Of a stretch of DNA of 64,000 nucleotides, positions 63,663 to 64,000 are shown piece after piece. Position 1 is the first letter of the stretch. Each line of letters begins with the position of its first letter. The notes under the pieces are model-generated. The model was given only the letters and a program-made list of their open reading frames with translations. It was not told the DNA's origin and did no database searches. The position numbers and the translations under genes are program-made. Origin of the DNA: Lobosporangium transversale (taxonomy: Eukaryota > Mortierellomycota > Mortierellomycetes > Mortierellales > Mortierellaceae). Where the stretch lies: positions 164,501-228,500 of the forward strand of contig NW_019029019.1 of the NCBI RefSeq assembly GCF_002105155.1. The letters run 5' to 3'.

Positions 63663-64000
63663 TTAGGCTGCACGGCATCGAACACTTTGAATCGTTTCCG
63701 GACCTAGGCCGCAGAATTGGCGGTACCCGGAAGAGTCGATTGTAGTAACATAATCCCCACTGCATCCATCAGACTTGTAGATGTCGCAGGTCACACCTTT
63801 CCTGGTAATGGCAGAGCAGGCGTCAAATTCAGGCCAATCCTGGCAAGTGTCCATGGCGGCAACGTTAAGGTACCTTCCAACGCAGTTTCTACCACGGTAC
63901 AGAGAAATATCACCGGTATCTGGAGGGGCACTTGGATGATGGCAATCGGCTTTGCCACTGGAAATAAAGGCAACGAGACCAAGAGCAAAGATAGAGTAAC
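63663..64000 (-). CDS. Small secreted eight-cysteine protein (copy 3), 5' end beyond window
   Basis: A close paralogue of copy 1: HHPSAPPDTGDISLYRGRNC, ACSAITRKGVTCDIYKSDGC and the same VRCRAA end, with all eight cysteines. The signal peptide core (FALGLVAFIS) runs to the right edge, and only about the first two codons are missing. It is closer to copy 1 than to copy 2. Cysteine 7 is followed by GLGPE instead of GWFKD, the main local difference. Confidence 0.88.
   Translation of the reverse strand, partial: YSIFALGLVAFISSGKADCHHPSAPPDTGDISLYRGRNCVGRYLNVAAMDTCQDWPEFDACSAITRKGVTCDIYKSDGCSGDYVTTIDSSGYRQFCGLGPETIQSVRCRAA

Overview
The window comes from a nuclear fungal genome, most likely an early-diverging fungus of the Mortierella group. 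That placement is an inference. It rests on fungal-type housekeeping genes with short GT-AG introns (about 75-150 bp), a NACHT-pentapeptide-WD40 protein, Crinkler (CRN) effector-type genes, and many A/T homopolymer tracts of 20-35 bp between genes and in introns. I saw no convincing tRNA, rRNA or CRISPR array.

Region 1 (1-10306) is a large inverted duplication. Arms of about 1.5 kb (1-1510 and 8755-10306) face each other across a 7.2 kb spacer that holds a broken PIF/Harbinger transposon, a possible hAT-like scrap and a small foldback element with 29-bp perfect inverted repeats. Each arm carries the 3' end of a NACHT-WD40 gene, so two such genes converge. Only the last 32 codons of the left one lie in the window; the right one is complete (10206-16355, minus).

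Region 2 (17723-28778) is ordinary housekeeping sequence. It holds a nine-exon Aquarius spliceosomal helicase (17723-23226), a caleosin (24424-25293), a SigF/NTF2-like membrane protein (26026-26889) and a zinc alcohol/formaldehyde dehydrogenase-like gene (27265-28778).

Region 3 (29579-46081) is accessory and degenerate. It contains a small secreted eight-cysteine protein, a Tc1/IS630-type transposase scrap, an uncharacterised five-exon gene (32896-34876), a 185-bp tandem repeat, a broken XPG/FEN-like nuclease, and a Crinkler cluster. The cluster has one complete three-exon CRN gene (41588-44388) and two broken CRN copies fused head to tail (38539-41115). It lies between two nearly identical 0.5 kb direct repeats (37820-38334 and 45585-46081). 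A dispersed motif of about 45-55 bp lies in the header/effector intron of the intact CRN and in the matching place upstream of the broken one.

Region 4 (46859-64000) returns to conserved genes: a GRIP-domain golgin (minus, eight exons, one suspected 1-bp frameshift), a fluoride exporter FEX (minus), a pirin (plus, divergent from FEX) and an AKTIP/FTS-type E2 variant (61196-62706). Two more members of the eight-cysteine secreted family and one unrelated small secreted protein are interspersed.

Functionally, the housekeeping genes are unrelated to one another. The accessory parts share a theme of biological conflict: a STAND/NLR-like receptor being duplicated, a Crinkler effector locus apparently being reshuffled, small secreted cysteine-rich proteins, and nuclease and transposase debris. 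Exon coordinates in the entries were worked out by hand from GT/AG sites and reading phase.
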